From an uncultured Chlamydiaceae bacterium (lineage in GTDB: Bacteria; Chlamydiota; Chlamydiia; Chlamydiales; Parachlamydiaceae): a stretch of DNA of 11,081 nt. The stretch covers positions 1 through 11,081 of the forward strand of contig CAMFKA010000054.1 in NCBI GenBank assembly GCA_945957185.1, read 5' to 3'. A program made the translations under genes and the position numbers. Positions within the stretch are counted from its first letter, which is position 1. The number at the start of each line of letters is the position of its first letter. A model generated the notes under the pieces. It was not told the origin of the DNA. It searched no databases and worked only from the letters and a program-made list of their open reading frames with translations. Shown here in pieces: positions 1 through 7,325 of the stretch.

Positions 1-12
1 AGGAACAATAGC

Positions 13-103
13 AAGATAACGCGGAGACGCGGGGACGCAGGGGCGCGGAGAAAATGCAGAAAAAACTCCGCGCCCCAGCGTCCCAGCGTCTCCGCGTTAT
101 CCT
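13..103. repeat. Inverted repeat of 8-bp-period GC-rich units (copy 1)
   Basis: Arms 13-50 and 66-103 are reverse complements over 38 bp with three mismatches, separated by a 15-bp loop. The arms are built of degenerate 8-bp units such as ACGCGGAG, ACGCGGGG and ACGCAGGG. The right side continues as CCTTTCATTGGAT (107-119), which resembles the outer edge of the second copy near 6340-6353, so the element probably reaches the stop codon of the ATPase gene at 121. The left end may be cut by the window. The structure is seen directly. Its nature (terminator, REP/MITE-like repeat) is inference. Confidence 0.85.
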
Positions 104-120
104 GTCCCTTTCATTGGATT

Positions 121-2007
121 TTATTTGCTGAAGTCGGTCAACACTTCCGGTTTCCAAATCGTCCGTAACGCATTCAATATCGCTACCACATCAATCACTT
201 CTTGCCCGATCGCTCCTGCAACGGGCGTCAAATGACCAAACGCAGCAAATACCATCCCTACAGCGGAAAGAGCCATTCCCCCTACAGCGCTTTGCAGAGC
301 AATTTTTCTCATCCTTTCGCTGATGTGGATGAATTCATCCACCCTCTCCATCGTGCTCTCCATGATGACAGCCCCTGCAGCTTCAGCCGTAATGTCGCTA
401 TTTCTGCCAAAGGCAATCCCTACCGTCGCCGCAATAAGAGCAGGAGCATCATTGATTCCGTCACCCAAATACGCTGTTTTCGCTTTTTTGGTTTCGTCGA
501 CAACCAGCTCCACTTTCTCTTCGGGGCTTCTCTCTGCATAAACAATCGAAATCCCTACTCGATCTGCAAGGTATTGCACCTCCTCAAGTCGGTCTCCTGA
601 AATAATCATCGCTTTGGTGATCCCGTGCCTAGGTCCAAGGTGCGTGATAAAAGGTTTACTGTCTGTTCTAGGAGTATCTCTAAACCTAAAATAGGCCCCC
701 AATTGACCATTGAGCAAGACAACACATTCCAGTCCCATTCCTGTGGGAAGTTGATTTTGCGCTTCGCTTAAACCTAACCTTTCAAGATGCCTTCGACTGG
801 TAATTGTAATTTCATGTCCATTGACGACCCCTAATAACCCTTTCCCCTTCTCTTCTCTGATAGATGTTGCATCCATCAATTCAATCTTTTCATCGATGGC
901 TTTTTGTAAAATCGCATGCGCTAACGGGTGCTTGGAATACCTTTCCATGCTGGCAGCATATTTTAATATCTCTTCGGGTTGATGTTGAGAAAAGGTCACT
1001 TGCTCGGTCAAAATGGGCGCCCCATACGTCAGCGTTCCTGTTTTGTCAAAAATCATCGTTTTACACTGATCGATCTGCTCCAATACGACAGGATTTTTGA
1101 TCAAAATCCCCCGGCTAGCGCAAAGGGAGATCGATCCAATAATCGCTACAGGGATTGCGATCAGCAAAGGGCAAGGCGTTGCAATCACTAAAACGGCAAG
1201 GAAGCGCACGGGATCGCCGCTCAGAAACCAAGCTAATACAGCAATAGCAATTGCAAAAGGAGTATACCACGCTCCCAATTGATCTGCGATTCTTCTAAGG
1301 TGAGGACGTTTCTGTTCTGTTTGACTCATCACTTGAATGATCTGCGAGTAGCGTGAGTCTTCCGCAAGCTTTGTCGCTCGAATGGTGATGGAAGCATCGC
1401 CGTTGATGGCTCCGGAAATCACTTCCGACCCCGGAGCTTTTTCAATCATGAAGGGTTCTCCGGTGAGATACGACTCGTCCATGATGCCGTTTCCATCGAT
1501 GACGACGCCGTCCACGGGGCAGATTTCGTGCGGGAAAATTTGTAGCACATCGCCAATGGCAATTTGACTGACGGTGATGTCTTCGATAACGCCATTTTTG
1601 CGGTGTGCGATAGTGGGAGCGCGCTTTGCTAAGGCATCCAACACTCGGGAGGCTTTTTGGATGGCATAATTTTCGATCGCTTCTCCTCCGGAAAGCATCA
1701 AAACGACGAGCGCGCCGGCAAGATACTCCCCAAGAATGATGGAAGTGATAATCGACAATCCGGCGATGAGATCCGATCCAAAATTAAAGGAAACGAGCTC
1801 CTTAAACAGTTCAATAAGGAGAGGGACTCCCCCGAACAATAAAACAGCATAAAGTGGGTAGTATGAATGCTCTGAGAGCCCTTCAACCAGAAACCTCATG
1901 ACGAGGTGGATGACAATCCCGGTCAAAGCAAGGAGCGCTATCCCTTCGTGTAAAGTGATGGAGGGGGTCCATCTTTTTAAAGTGCAACTTGAAACATTCG
2001 TATTCAT
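121..2007 (-). CDS. Heavy-metal translocating P-type (P1B) ATPase, no N-terminal metal-binding domain
   Basis: The 628-residue protein is an ATP-driven cation exporter or importer of the inner membrane. Visible landmarks in order: hydrophobic helices at about 22-40, 50-68 and 80-107; the actuator motif TGEP at 182-185; further helices at about 247-263 and 267-297, the latter carrying the metal-site motif TPCP at 277-280; the phosphorylation site DKTGTLT with Asp321; the P1B signature His-Pro in SKHPLA at 358-363; the hinge motif GDGINDAP at 515-522; and two C-terminal helices at about 574-592 and 596-615. There is no CxxC or His-rich N-terminal domain. The membrane motif is TPCP rather than the CPC of Cu/Zn pumps, and the last helix reads GQEVIDV, so the metal cannot be named. 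The start at 2007 is preceded by AGGAGA almost touching the ATG. It is divergent from proC and no metal-related neighbour is visible. Confidence 0.93.
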   Translation of the reverse strand: MNTNVSSCTLKRWTPSITLHEGIALLALTGIVIHLVMRFLVEGLSEHSYYPLYAVLLFGGVPLLIELFKELVSFNFGSDLIAGLSIITSIILGEYLAGALVVLMLSGGEAIENYAIQKASRVLDALAKRAPTIAHRKNGVIEDITVSQIAIGDVLQIFPHEICPVDGVVIDGNGIMDESYLTGEPFMIEKAPGSEVISGAINGDASITIRATKLAEDSRYSQIIQVMSQTEQKRPHLRRIADQLGAWYTPFAIAIAVLAWFLSGDPVRFLAVLVIATPCPLLIAIPVAIIGSISLCASRGILIKNPVVLEQIDQCKTMIFDKTGTLTYGAPILTEQVTFSQHQPEEILKYAASMERYSKHPLAHAILQKAIDEKIELMDATSIREEKGKGLLGVVNGHEITITSRRHLERLGLSEAQNQLPTGMGLECVVLLNGQLGAYFRFRDTPRTDSKPFITHLGPRHGITKAMIISGDRLEEVQYLADRVGISIVYAERSPEEKVELVVDETKKAKTAYLGDGINDAPALIAATVGIAFGRNSDITAEAAGAVIMESTMERVDEFIHISERMRKIALQSAVGGMALSAVGMVFAAFGHLTPVAGAIGQEVIDVVAILNALRTIWKPEVLTDFSK

Positions 2008-2063
2008 TCTCCTGTTTGTAGCGGCATCTCACAATTTCTGCAACGATTTTGTCGGCTCATGAC

Positions 2064-2112
2064 TTGACTCAAAGGGTTAATTGCACTATCAATATCAATA
2101 TAGCAAACTCAA
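2064..2112. promoter_or_regulatory. Divergent promoter region between ATPase gene and proC
   Basis: On the plus strand, TTGACT (2064-2069), a 17-bp spacer and TATCAA (2087-2092) form a plausible sigma70-type promoter for proC, about 35 bp before its ATG. On the minus strand, TTGAGT (2112-2107), a 16-bp spacer and GATAGT (2090-2085) could serve the ATPase gene. The two would overlap. The sequence contains the tandem TATCAATATCAATA. The -10 boxes are imperfect, so this is a prediction. Confidence 0.4.
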
Positions 2113-2127
2113 CCCCCATAGTAAGAT

Positions 2128-2928
2128 ATGAAAAAAACATCTAAAAAAATCGCGATTATTGGTTGTGGAAATATGGGAGGTGGCATTGCACAACGCCTTT
2201 CCAAATACCATCAACTATTTTTGTACGACAAATCACTAGAAAAGGCGTCCCTACTCGAAAATGGGGGGTATGGAAAAGCTTGCGGCAGTCTAAAAGAAGC
2301 GCTTAAACAATCCGATATTCTTATTTTGGCTATCAAACCGCAAAGTGCTAAAGAGTTTTCACGCTCCTTACAACAAAGCAACTTAAAACATACTGTTATC
2401 AGCATTTTGTCTGGAACCACTTTAGAGCAGCTCAAAAAATATTTTCCCGGGCAAAAAATTATCCGCCTCATGCCCAACATGGCGGTGATTGCGGGAGAAT
2501 CCACCATAGGGCTCTGCACGGATGCCAATCTCTCCGAAGGGGAGATTGCAGAGATCAATGCTCTCTTTGGTACTTTAGGGAAAATCACATGGCTAACAGA
2601 AGATCGATTTGATGCATACACAGCACTCACGGGATCCGGAATCGCTTTTGTCTTCGCTCTTATCGAAGCGATGGTGGAAGCAGGGATCTCAATGGGCTTC
2701 AACGCGCAAGAGTCGCAGGCGTTGGTGGAGCAAACAATGCGTGGTGGATTGTCGCTTTTGGATGTCACAGGAGAGCATCCGGCAGCATTAAAGTGGAAGG
2801 TGACCTCCCCTGCAGGAACGACGATAGCGGGGCTTCGAAAATTTGAGGAGTTTGGAGTGAGAGCGGGTATCCTAAACACATTTTTAGGGGCCTACGAACG
2901 TGCAATCGAGCAATCGAAGCAGTCGTAA
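2128..2928 (+). CDS. proC: Pyrroline-5-carboxylate reductase
   Basis: This enzyme reduces 1-pyrroline-5-carboxylate to L-proline with NAD(P)H in the cytoplasm, the last step of proline synthesis. The 266 residues match the family's usual length. An N-terminal Rossmann fold shows the dinucleotide-binding loop IGCGNMGGG at 11-19, then AIKP at 68-71 and RLMPNM at 113-118. The C-terminal dimerisation and substrate-binding domain carries TGSGIAFVF at 168-176 (family usually SGSGPAYVF) and VTSPAGTT at 225-232 (usually VTSPGGTT). These substitutions are mild and the gene looks intact. The ribosome binding site before the ATG is weak. It stands alone as a single gene, with the ATPase gene divergent and the methyltransferase gene convergent. 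Confidence 0.95.
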   Translation: MKKTSKKIAIIGCGNMGGGIAQRLSKYHQLFLYDKSLEKASLLENGGYGKACGSLKEALKQSDILILAIKPQSAKEFSRSLQQSNLKHTVISILSGTTLEQLKKYFPGQKIIRLMPNMAVIAGESTIGLCTDANLSEGEIAEINALFGTLGKITWLTEDRFDAYTALTGSGIAFVFALIEAMVEAGISMGFNAQESQALVEQTMRGGLSLLDVTGEHPAALKWKVTSPAGTTIAGLRKFEEFGVRAGILNTFLGAYERAIEQSKQS

Positions 2929-2943
2929 GCACACACTCTAAAA

Positions 2944-3114
2944 GTAGCCAGGGCATCGTCGCCCCGGGAGAGTGTGGCTATTTCTGATTGAAAAATGATT
3001 TTGAAGCCTCGCGAATGTGTAAATTTACTGAGATACCAGGGCGAGGACGCCCCGGCTACCTTGAAGTGTGCTCTAGATGTGGGGTAGCCAGGGCGTCCTC
3101 GCCCTGGCATATCT
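2944..3114. repeat. Cluster of three GC-rich palindromic repeats between convergent genes
   Basis: A GTAGCC-flanked palindrome occurs three times: 2944-2967 (+), 3036-3060 (reverse) and 3084-3108 (+). The cleanest copy contains CCAGGGCGTCCTCGCCCTGG (3088-3107), a perfect 8-bp stem with a 4-base loop. The second and third copies also pair with each other: 3031-3060 and 3083-3114 are reverse complements apart from one mismatch and a 2-base indel, around a 22-bp loop. The right end stops directly at the methyltransferase stop codon (3115-3117). It could act as a two-way transcription terminator or be a REP-like dispersed repeat. The 186-bp gap holds no gene. Confidence 0.85.
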
Positions 3115-3795
3115 CTACGGTTTCATCCAGATCGCCCAGACGTTATCGCCTTTAACTTCTTGAAGTCTCACGCAATTCGCATCCAACCATGCTGTGGCTT
3201 TGTTTGTGGAGGCCCAATCTAAATCGTCAAAAATGACGATACCGCCAGACTTCACTAAAGGAACCCATTTGGTCACGTCAATAAACGAGGCTTCCTCAGA
3301 GTGATTACCATCGATGTGCAAGATATCGATGTTGTAGATTTCCGGACATTCGATAGAGGTGTAACGAAGCAGTTCGATAGTATCGCCTAAGCCAAATTCA
3401 GCAATGCGGTCTTGCAACCCTCTCAGGATTTTATTGTGATTGATGCTTCCCCACCAATCTTTATTAGCGCCTTCCATACCTTGTTCCGAAGCATCTTCCG
3501 TCCAGGGATCAACGCCATAGACAACGCCGTAACCATTTCTTTGTACTGCAAAGGCCATAGGGACGAGAGACTTTCCGCCGAAAACGCCAATTTCAACAAC
3601 AATTTGGGGTCTTCTCTCAAGAATAATATCCATCAAAATAGATGCTTTGGTCTCGGAGCACCACCCTTCCAACTTTTTCATCGCTTTAAAAACTTTGTCT
3701 TTAAATTTCTCTATCGCGCCACGAGCGACGTATTGCTCTGCCTTGTATTCATGTTCAACTGCAACAGTGGTTTCAACGGGAATGTAATACTCCAT
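3115..3795 (-). CDS. Class I SAM-dependent methyltransferase (Methyltransf_24-like)
   Basis: The 226-residue cytoplasmic protein has a class I methyltransferase fold. Motif I reads VVEIGVFGGKS at 66-76 (SAM-binding loop after the first strand). GVDPW at 94-98 supplies an acidic residue after the second strand. ILHIDGNHS at 158-166 and VIFDDLDW at 187-194 match the HIDGxHS and DD(L/I) patterns of the Methyltransf_24 group, which includes enzymes that methylate sugars or small molecules next to glycosyltransferases. There is no signal peptide. The start at 3795 has an AAGGAG Shine-Dalgarno 7 bases upstream. The substrate is unknown. The gene is divergent from the two exported propeller genes, so a role in glycan methylation is possible but only inferred. 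Confidence 0.85.
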   Translation of the reverse strand: MEYYIPVETTVAVEHEYKAEQYVARGAIEKFKDKVFKAMKKLEGWCSETKASILMDIILERRPQIVVEIGVFGGKSLVPMAFAVQRNGYGVVYGVDPWTEDASEQGMEGANKDWWGSINHNKILRGLQDRIAEFGLGDTIELLRYTSIECPEIYNIDILHIDGNHSEEASFIDVTKWVPLVKSGGIVIFDDLDWASTNKATAWLDANCVRLQEVKGDNVWAIWMKP

Positions 3796-3993
3796 AATCT
3801 TTCTCCTTCGGTGTTTTCAAATTCTTATTGCTTTAGGTTCCTCCTTAGCGCATTTTAATGCAATTTATTTTATACTGAGAGGGGGTTTACAAAGTTCGAT
3901 CGGATGATTCAAAATTTCATCTGTTCATAAAACCATTTTCGTGATACTGTCTTATCTCTATCACAACCGCAGAAATTCCTATAGAGGAGTAAC
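3796..3993. other. Divergent intergenic region, methyltransferase / propeller genes
   Basis: This 198-bp AT-rich gap must hold the promoters of two divergent units. On the minus strand a TATAAA box lies at 3874-3869, but no good -35 sits at normal spacing. On the plus strand I see no convincing -35/-10 pair. GAGGAG at 3984-3989, four bases before the ATG at 3994, is a clear ribosome binding site. An extra Shine-Dalgarno-like AAGGAGG (minus strand, around 3847-3840) is not followed by a usable start. Confidence 0.45.
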
Positions 3994-5142
3994 ATGATTA
4001 TTTCGCGTAGAATGAATTTCCTATTTGGAAGCGCCTTTTTAATTATCTGTGCACTTGCTAACAACATCGCCTCCGATTACGTTGAAAAGCACGGTATTTC
4101 ACCCGATGATGACTCAATTTCCACTGAAATACGCGCTGTTATACCTGATGAGGATCCAATAGAAGACCTCTCTTGCTTTAACGACGACTTCATTCTCGAA
4201 AACAAAAAAATTGATATCCCTGGACACCCCGCCGCTTTCAACCCCTCCATTGTCGATTATGATAACGGCTATCTGATGAGTTTTAGGCACTTTGTTCAGG
4301 AAGATGAGAGATGGGTCTCCTACATAGGTCTTGCACGACTAAACGCTGATTTTCAAGTTGTTGGAGTTCCAACACTGCTTAACACAAGAACAGAAAATCC
4401 AAACATTCCCTCTCGCTCGGAAGATGCCAGACTTGCCTATGTAGATGGGCGTTTGTATGTTATTTACAATGATGATGTTAGCCCCAAAAACAACACGCCC
4501 CGCAAAATGTACTGCGCTGAGATTCTAGAAGATAACGGCGATTTCTTTTGTACGGCACCGATACGGTTAAATTCGAATGGAGGAGCCATTTCTCGTCATG
4601 AGAAAAATTGGGTTCCCTTCGACTACTACGGCGAGCTCTATTTTAGTTACAGTATCAATCCGCACAAAATTTTGCACCCCACCACATTACCCGAACGTTT
4701 TATCGCTAAATATTCTACCGAGGGGGATGTCGAATGGTCGTGGGGGGAATTGCGCGGAGGTACTCCTGCCATCTTTCTCGAAGGTTCTTATGTCGCGTTT
4801 TTTCACTCGATGAATTTTGTGAAATCTCTTTACAGCAACGATGAAAAAAAATACCACTACTACATGGGTGCCTACCTTTTCGAAGCGGAGCCCCCTTTCA
4901 ATGTGACTCACATCAGCAGCAACCCTATTCTTGGAATGGGGTTATTCGAAAGCGATAAACCGCGTGAAAAAGTGGTGACGTTTCCAGGGGGTTTTGTCAT
5001 GGACGACAACAACTTTTGGGTAGTCTACGGAAAAGACGACTGCGAATGCTGGGTTGTAAAACTGGATAAAAACCAGTTGATCGACAGCCTTGTTCCGGTA
5101 ATTACAAGGAAGGCTTCTGTTCATGTGGACAACCAGAATTAG
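3994..5142 (+). CDS. Exported GH130-like five-bladed beta-propeller protein (paralogue 1)
   Basis: The 382-residue protein begins with a basic and hydrophobic signal peptide (about 1-27, possible cleavage after ALA or IAS), followed by an Asp/Glu-rich linker to about residue 70. The rest shows repeated propeller-type strands with motifs AFNPSI (81-86), SEDARL (142-147), EKNWVPF (203-209), GELRGGTPA (251-259), FPGGF (330-334) and VYGKDD (344-349). This arrangement resembles GH130-type mannoside phosphorylases and mannosidases, where an Asp in an ED(P/A)R motif is the proton donor; Asp144 would be its equivalent. I infer an extracytoplasmic glycan-cleaving or glycan-binding protein. The Shine-Dalgarno GAGGAG at 3984-3989 supports the first Met over Met7. 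It overlaps its paralogue downstream by 20 bases, implying one transcript. Another inactive or lectin-like propeller role cannot be excluded. Confidence 0.75.
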   Translation: MIISRRMNFLFGSAFLIICALANNIASDYVEKHGISPDDDSISTEIRAVIPDEDPIEDLSCFNDDFILENKKIDIPGHPAAFNPSIVDYDNGYLMSFRHFVQEDERWVSYIGLARLNADFQVVGVPTLLNTRTENPNIPSRSEDARLAYVDGRLYVIYNDDVSPKNNTPRKMYCAEILEDNGDFFCTAPIRLNSNGGAISRHEKNWVPFDYYGELYFSYSINPHKILHPTTLPERFIAKYSTEGDVEWSWGELRGGTPAIFLEGSYVAFFHSMNFVKSLYSNDEKKYHYYMGAYLFEAEPPFNVTHISSNPILGMGLFESDKPREKVVTFPGGFVMDDNNFWVVYGKDDCECWVVKLDKNQLIDSLVPVITRKASVHVDNQN

Positions 5143-6091
5143 TACTCACGCATTATTGACAACCATTCTCTATTTTGTCGTATTAGCTTTTCACTCCTCC
5201 TTATGTGCGCGCGAGTATATTGTAGAAGATAGAAGAATTATTCTATCCGAATACCCCGGAGCCTTTAATCCCTCGATTGTACGGTGGAATGGAAACATAT
5301 TGCTCAGTTTCCGCATCTCAAATCCCGCCAACGATATGGAAAGTTTTGTTGGGCTGTGCTGGCTTGATGAACACTTTAAACAGCAAAAAGACACGAAGCC
5401 ACAATTCTTAAAAACGGAGCTTTTTACCAAAGCAGTACTGTCCAGCGCGCAAGACGCAAGGCTTCTTACCGTCGATGACAAACTTTTCTTGGTCTATAAC
5501 GACGCATCGATTACAGGCGCTTTGCTACCTCGTAGAATGTATGTTGCCGAATTAAATGAAACAGATGGACAATTCGAGATTGTCGACGCTGATATTCTCC
5601 ATAGTTACGATGGAGCAACGACCGCTCGGTGGGAGAAAAACTGGGTTCCTTTTGATTTTGAGGGCAATTTATTATTGTCTTACTCCATAGTCCCACATAA
5701 AGTTCTCTATCCTGTTTTGGGGACTTCAACATGTGAAACGATTGCATTTTCGATGTCAAACAATCTGTGGAAGTTTGGTGAGTTGCGTGGTGGAACCCCT
5801 GCATTAGTTTGCGACGACGAATATTTAGCTTTTTTTCATTCCTATGATGCAGCAGGCTCTCGTCGCTACTTGATGGGGGGCTACACATTCTCGCTTGACC
5901 CGCCCTTTGAATTGCTAAGCATGAGCGAAAAACCCATTCCTACGGAGAATAGAGTCTCATTCCCCGGGGGCTTTCTTTTGTCTAAAAAATATATTTGGAT
6001 TGTCTACGGAAAAAATGACGAAAAAATGCACGTGATGAAAATCGATCGCAAAGCGTTTTTATCTACACTAAAACCCGTTTCCGCAATGTGA
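5123..6091 (+). CDS. Exported GH130-like five-bladed beta-propeller protein (paralogue 2)
   Basis: The 322-residue protein is a paralogue of the gene just upstream and lacks its acidic linker. A signal peptide spans about 1-29 with likely cleavage after LCA; the Cys is not in a proper lipobox. Matching motifs are AFNPSI (47-52), AQDARL (109-114), EKNWVPF (171-177), GELRGGTPA (219-227), FPGGF (280-284) and VYGKND (294-299). The putative catalytic Asp111 is kept, but the preceding Glu of SEDARL is Gln here, so activity may differ. The start lies inside the upstream gene (20-base overlap), and AAGGAAGG at 5106-5113 gives a ribosome site nine bases away, pointing to coupled translation. A secreted glycosidase or phosphorylase is inferred from motifs only. 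Confidence 0.73.
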   Translation: MWTTRISTHALLTTILYFVVLAFHSSLCAREYIVEDRRIILSEYPGAFNPSIVRWNGNILLSFRISNPANDMESFVGLCWLDEHFKQQKDTKPQFLKTELFTKAVLSSAQDARLLTVDDKLFLVYNDASITGALLPRRMYVAELNETDGQFEIVDADILHSYDGATTARWEKNWVPFDFEGNLLLSYSIVPHKVLYPVLGTSTCETIAFSMSNNLWKFGELRGGTPALVCDDEYLAFFHSYDAAGSRRYLMGGYTFSLDPPFELLSMSEKPIPTENRVSFPGGFLLSKKYIWIVYGKNDEKMHVMKIDRKAFLSTLKPVSAM

Positions 6092-6163
6092 ATTTCTACC
6101 TGCGCCAGTGCCCATATTTTTCCAATACCCGTGTGGGACGCACTCTCTTCCCATCTTATTGAA

Positions 6164-6359
6164 AATCAACACCCAATGAAAGGATCGGATTAACGCGGAG
6201 ACGCGGGGACGCAGAGACGCGGAGTTTTTTCTTTTATACAAGAATATGATTGTAATTTTTTCTAGATAACAAGATCCCCTTTACCTCTTTCTAATTTTCT
6301 CCGCGTCCCTGCGTCTCCGCGTCTCCGCGTTAATCCGATCCTTTCACTGGATGTTAATT
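6164..6359. repeat. Inverted repeat of 8-bp-period GC-rich units (copy 2, 196 bp)
   Basis: Arms 6164-6224 and 6299-6359 are reverse complements over 61 bp with five mismatches, all transitions. The loop 6225-6298 is AT-rich. The inner part of each arm is four degenerate 8-bp units (ACGCGGAG, ACGCGGGG, ACGCAGAG, ACGCGGAG). The left arm matches the left arm of the copy at 13-50 over 34 bp with two differences, and the outer CCAATGAAAGG edge is shared too, while the loops are unrelated. It lies between convergent genes, 30 bp from the glycosyltransferase stop. The rest of the 298-bp gap (6092-6163) shows nothing recognisable. Confidence 0.9.
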
Positions 6360-6389
6360 GTTAATTAAATAGAAATAGCGTAACAACGT

Positions 6390-7265
6390 CTATTGCGGAC
6401 GCAGATACGAATGGTACGACACGTAATGGTACCCTTCGTTACGGTGTGCATCAATGTTCCCGAGATTTCCACTATTTTTCCATTTTAGCTCTCGAATCGA
6501 CACTTGTTTCGTTCGACTCAACGCAAAATTGAAATAGATCTCGTACTCAGATGCACCGGAGTAGCCTAAATTTTTCGCATCGACACAATAGCAAAAAGCT
6601 TTCCAAAAGTCGACTTGATGGTAATCTTCCACGCTATCGAATAGGTCATCTAAAATTGGTCTTTGGAATAACATATGGTGCGTGACACCCGATTGATTTG
6701 GATATAGTTTCACTAACTCTGGAAGAAGCCTTGCAGCATGTGCAAAATAAGGCTGATGGTACTCTCCGCTCGTCGCAAAGTAGCCTCCACCTTCCGGGCT
6801 GATAAATTCAACGGGTCGCAAAAATACGGTGTCGGAATCGACGATTAACACGTTCGATGAAATTCCTGGGATGACATATGCCGCATAAAGCTTCAGCAGC
6901 TGTTGATAATACCAGCCCACTCGCCCTGATTCGCGCAAAAATTTGTCTGCAGCGGCCTGATTCATGTGATTCAAATAAAATGCGACCTCTTGCTTTGAAA
7001 AGGGATAATGATTTTCATCAAACCACTCAGCTTCATCCGTAACATGCTCCGGTGACACAACAATAATGCGACGCACGTTTTTGCAGTTCGCTTTTACACC
7101 GCGGATGCACAGATTTAACACTTCCAAATCTTTCGAGCAGGTCGGAATGACGACATCGATGACAGGCTCACCAAAATGATAATGCTCTGTCGCTGATAAA
7201 GGGGTAGCTACCGCACAAATAATCCACAGTAAGAATACAAAAAAACGATCCATTAAATCCCTCAT
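6390..7265 (-). CDS. Exported DUF6492-like glycosyltransferase
   Basis: The 291-residue protein has a signal peptide or signal anchor (about 5-25, ending in PLSA) and then a GT-A-like fold. DVVIPTCSKD at 37-46 resembles the first strand and loop of nucleotide-sugar transferases. VDSDTVFLRP at 142-151 contains the DxD metal-binding motif (Asp143, Asp145). GWYYQQLLKLYA at 117-128, SGVTHHMLFQ at 192-201 and SEYEIYFNF at 239-247 are typical of the DUF6492 group. Two starts are possible: Met1 at 7265 has only a weak ribosome site, while Met5 at 7253 follows GAGGGA four bases upstream and gives a neater signal peptide, so Met5 may be the true start. It lies 60 bp after an NTT gene on the same strand and may be read from it. 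Export of a nucleotide-sugar enzyme is unusual. Confidence 0.78.
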   Translation of the reverse strand: MRDLMDRFFVFLLWIICAVATPLSATEHYHFGEPVIDVVIPTCSKDLEVLNLCIRGVKANCKNVRRIIVVSPEHVTDEAEWFDENHYPFSKQEVAFYLNHMNQAAADKFLRESGRVGWYYQQLLKLYAAYVIPGISSNVLIVDSDTVFLRPVEFISPEGGGYFATSGEYHQPYFAHAARLLPELVKLYPNQSGVTHHMLFQRPILDDLFDSVEDYHQVDFWKAFCYCVDAKNLGYSGASEYEIYFNFALSRTKQVSIRELKWKNSGNLGNIDAHRNEGYHYVSYHSYLRPQ

Positions 7266-7325
7266 TCCGTTTTGGTGTGAGTAAGATCATAATGGATCAT
7301 TTGCTAAATTTCTATACCGAAAGTG

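Noticed and set aside
2211..2879. 222-codon open frame on the minus strand
   Set aside because: It lies wholly inside proC, which shows clear family motifs; the antisense frame shows no domain and no ribosome site.
2944..3108. Possible CRISPR array in the repeated GC-rich palindromes
   Set aside because: Only three copies, in mixed orientation and with unequal spacing; no cas genes nearby.
3838..3848. Second strong AAGGAGG on the minus strand before the methyltransferase gene, suggesting a leader peptide
   Set aside because: No ATG or GTG follows at usable distance, and the nearest TTG is out of frame with the gene.
3412..3858. 148-codon open frame on the plus strand
   Set aside because: It is antisense to the methyltransferase gene, whose motifs and Shine-Dalgarno are convincing.
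5123..5142. Frameshift joining the two propeller genes into one fusion
   Set aside because: Each has its own signal peptide, ribosome site and complete motif set, so the overlap is a normal gene junction.
5123..5212. Lipoprotein signal in the second propeller protein (Cys28)
   Set aside because: The residues before Cys28 are SSL, which do not fit a lipobox; an ordinary cleavage after LCA is more likely.
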